The position numbers and the translations under genes were made by a program. Positions 5,572 to 7,245 of a stretch of 7,245 nt of DNA are shown here, piece after piece. The stretch is from Methanomicrobiales archaeon (lineage in GTDB: Archaea; Halobacteriota; Methanomicrobia; Methanomicrobiales; JACTUA01). Every line of letters begins with the position of its first letter. Within the stretch, counting starts at the first letter, position 1. The notes below the pieces were generated by a model that was not told the DNA's origin, ran no database searches, and saw only the letters and a program-made list of their open reading frames with translations. Where the stretch lies: positions 1 to 7,245 of the forward strand of contig JAJRCO010000048.1 of the NCBI GenBank assembly GCA_028678905.1, read 5' to 3'.

Positions 5572-7056
5572 ATGGCCGCTGATATACTGGTGCAGATATT
5601 TGATTTCCTTGTCCAGCTGTATGAATTCCTGTTGCCGATACTTGTTATCGCAGACATTTTTTTTGCCATCACGATTATATTTATCGAAAGAAAAAACCCG
5701 ACACGCGCTGTTTCATGGCTCCTGGTATTATTATTGCTGCCGTTTCTCGGATTTTTCTTATATCTGGTCTTTGGTCAGAATTACCGGAAAGAGAAGATGT
5801 TCTCTGTCAAAAATGACACCGATCAAAAAATAACGGATCTGATTGAATCCCAGATAAAGGAGGTGAAAACAAGGGAGGATAAACTGACCGATCGATGGTC
5901 AGGTGCCTTCCACCGGATGGCGGTGCTGCTGCTTCAGGATAACGGGGCCTTGATCACGACCAATAATCACATAACACCCTACACCGATGGGAAAGCCAAA
6001 TTTGCTGACTTAATCAGTGAAATCAGCAATGCCCGCGACCATGTGCACATGGAATATTTCATTCTCAAGGATGACGGGCTCGGCCGGGACATCATGAAGG
6101 CGCTGACCGAACGAGCACGGGCCGGAGTGGATGTCCGGCTCCTTGTTGACGGAGTGGGAAGCGGGGGTCTTCCAAAGCATTTTTATGATGAATTTACTGC
6201 TGCCGGGGGAAAGCACGCCGTCTTTTTCCCCTCCCTGATTTCCTATTTCAATTACCGGGTTAATTTCCGGAACCACCGGAAAATTGCGATCATAGATGGT
6301 GAGACCGCATTTATCGGTGGTTATAATATCGGTGATGACTATCTCGGGCTGGACAAGCGCTGGGGATACTGGCGTGATGCCGCTGTAAGGATCAAAGGGA
6401 GTGGTGCAGTGGTTGCCCAGATGCGGTTCTACCTCGACTGGAATTTCGCTTCCAAGGATAAGATGGAGATTAACGAGCGGTATTTCCACCAGAGTCCCCT
6501 CTCGGAAGGTTCCCTCATGCAGCTCGTTTCCGGCGGACCAGATACAGCCTGGAACCCGGTGAAGGATTCGTACCTGAAAATGATCAATATTGCGTTGGAT
6601 ACGGTATACATTCAGACACCGTATTTCATTCCCGACCAGAGTGTGATGGATGCACTCCACATTGCTGCACAGTCAGGGATTGACGTGCGGATTATGATCC
6701 CAAGTGTACCGGATCACATTTTTGTATATTGGGCAAGCCATTCTTATATTGAAGAGCTGCTCGGTTCGGGTGTCAAGGCGTACACCTATGATAATGGGTT
6801 CCTGCATGCCAAGACTATCGTTATTGACGGGGTTGCTGCATCAGTCGGCAGTGCGAACTGGGATATCAGGAGTTTCAGGCTGAACTTCGAGACAAATGCA
6901 GTCATCTATGATGAACACGTGGCCGGGGAATTAAAACAGGCATATATCAATGACCTTTCAACCTGCACCGAGCTTACTCCTGAATGGTATGCAACCCGTT
7001 CCCTGTTCTTCAAAACACGGTCCTCAGTATCCCGTCTCTTCTCCCCCATCCTGTAA
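5572..7056 (+). CDS. Cardiolipin synthase, phospholipase D type (two HKD motifs)
   Basis: Membrane enzyme of 494 residues that joins two phospholipids into a cardiolipin-type lipid; in an archaeon the substrates would be ether lipids such as archaetidylglycerol. A PLD-type enzyme of this kind has been characterised from Methanospirillum hungatei. Two N-terminal membrane helices (about 18-38 and 47-67) precede the catalytic half-domains. The first HKD motif is HRKIAIID (His235, Lys237, Asp242) followed by GGYNIGDDY. The second is HAKTIVID (His412, Lys414, Asp419) followed by VGSANWDIRSF. Both are intact, and the end (RLFSPIL) matches the family. The ATG at 5572 is preferred because a weak AGGT lies 5 nt upstream and the protein then begins close to helix 1. 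An in-frame GTG at 5542 would add ten residues and has no ribosome binding site, but a leaderless start there is possible. Monocistronic, with its own promoter region. Confidence 0.94.
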   Translation: MAADILVQIFDFLVQLYEFLLPILVIADIFFAITIIFIERKNPTRAVSWLLVLLLLPFLGFFLYLVFGQNYRKEKMFSVKNDTDQKITDLIESQIKEVKTREDKLTDRWSGAFHRMAVLLLQDNGALITTNNHITPYTDGKAKFADLISEISNARDHVHMEYFILKDDGLGRDIMKALTERARAGVDVRLLVDGVGSGGLPKHFYDEFTAAGGKHAVFFPSLISYFNYRVNFRNHRKIAIIDGETAFIGGYNIGDDYLGLDKRWGYWRDAAVRIKGSGAVVAQMRFYLDWNFASKDKMEINERYFHQSPLSEGSLMQLVSGGPDTAWNPVKDSYLKMINIALDTVYIQTPYFIPDQSVMDALHIAAQSGIDVRIMIPSVPDHIFVYWASHSYIEELLGSGVKAYTYDNGFLHAKTIVIDGVAASVGSANWDIRSFRLNFETNAVIYDEHVAGELKQAYINDLSTCTELTPEWYATRSLFFKTRSSVSRLFSPIL

Positions 7057-7101
7057 TTCCGGGATCCCTTCATATTTTTATTTAAACTTCGGAGTACAGG
7101 A
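7057..7101. terminator. AT-rich convergent terminator region
   Basis: A 45-nt gap between two converging genes. It holds a self-complementary GGGATCCC (7061-7068) followed by a T-rich run (ATTTTTATTT, about 7074-7083), enough for archaeal T-tract termination of the cardiolipin synthase transcript. No comparable T-run is seen for the opposite strand within this gap. Confidence 0.4.
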
Positions 7102-7245
7102 CTATTTCATCAAATCATCAAGATACCGTTTCATCCGTGGAATATTCTGCTCATAGTGGACCTGCAGCGAGGATACGGTATACGGGATATAGTTCCAGGC
7201 AATTACTCCGGCAGTCATCCCTTTGTGCAGGGGGTTTGCGGATGA
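7102..7245 (-). CDS. C-terminal end of an unidentified gene (5' part outside window)
   Basis: On the minus strand a frame is open from the window edge to a TAG at 7104-7102, giving the last 47 residues of a protein. The sequence is plausible coding: it starts SSANPLHKGMTAGVIAWNY, is rich in aromatic residues through the middle, and ends in an amphipathic, basic helix (IPRMKRYLDDLMK). I do not recognise the family and no motif can be named from so short a piece. It is convergent with the cardiolipin synthase, 45 nt away. The plus-strand reading here is only an overrun of another frame of the synthase. Confidence 0.6.
   Translation of the reverse strand, partial: SSANPLHKGMTAGVIAWNYIPYTVSSLQVHYEQNIPRMKRYLDDLMK

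Noticed and set aside
6010..6660. Minus-strand open frame of 216 codons
   Set aside because: It is fully antisense to the catalytic part of cardiolipin synthase, with both HKD motifs intact on the plus strand, and resembles no family.
1..7245. CRISPR array, tRNA, rRNA, insertion sequence or defence system
   Set aside because: I read both strands for regularly spaced repeats, cloverleaf-like stretches, transposase motifs and terminal repeats and found none.

Overview
The window looks like a chromosomal segment from a methanogenic archaeon, most likely a Methanomicrobiales relative such as Methanoregula or Methanospirillum. The reasons are indirect. GC is moderate, and the genes are preceded by strong GGAGG-type ribosome binding sites. 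AT-rich intergenic DNA carries archaeal TATA-like boxes (TTTATAAA, TTTATATG) with no clear bacterial -35/-10 pair. A two-HKD cardiolipin synthase of the type known from Methanospirillum is also present. The taxonomic call is an inference from pattern recognition and no search was run.

Layout. (1) 2-3680, plus strand: a three-gene operon. It holds the 3' three quarters of a PLP-dependent, AdiA-like arginine (Orn/Lys/Arg) decarboxylase, a 12-TM GadC-like amino acid antiporter that overlaps it by 4 nt, and a 148-residue single-TM protein with an extracytoplasmic domain of unknown function. The operon ends in a strong hairpin plus T-tract 2 nt after the last stop. A possible 14-codon ORF lies between the antiporter and the 148-residue gene. 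(2) 3717-4149: about 430 nt of non-coding DNA between convergent genes, with several short inverted repeats. (3) 4150-5118, minus strand: a cation diffusion facilitator (CDF) transporter of the ZnT9-like type. (4) 5119-5571: an AT-rich divergent intergenic region with several TATA-like boxes and small repeats. (5) 5572-7056, plus strand: a PLD-type cardiolipin synthase. (6) 7102-7245, minus strand: the last 47 codons of an unidentified gene that runs off the window, tail to tail with the synthase.

How the genes fit together. The decarboxylase and antiporter form a classic amino-acid decarboxylation/antiport pair. Substrate enters, a cytoplasmic proton is consumed in decarboxylation, and the amine leaves. 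In bacteria this gives acid resistance or a small proton motive force, and it also yields agmatine, a polyamine precursor. The pairing is unusual in two ways: the enzyme looks AdiA-like while the transporter is of the GadC/GGA type rather than AdiC type, and the transporter lacks the C-terminal plug that gates E. coli GadC. The third gene is the least explained member. The CDF transporter and cardiolipin synthase are independent transcription units concerned with metal export and membrane lipids. No CRISPR array, tRNA, rRNA, insertion sequence or recognisable defence system was seen. The best candidate for something undescribed is the decarboxylase-antiporter-148 aa protein operon.
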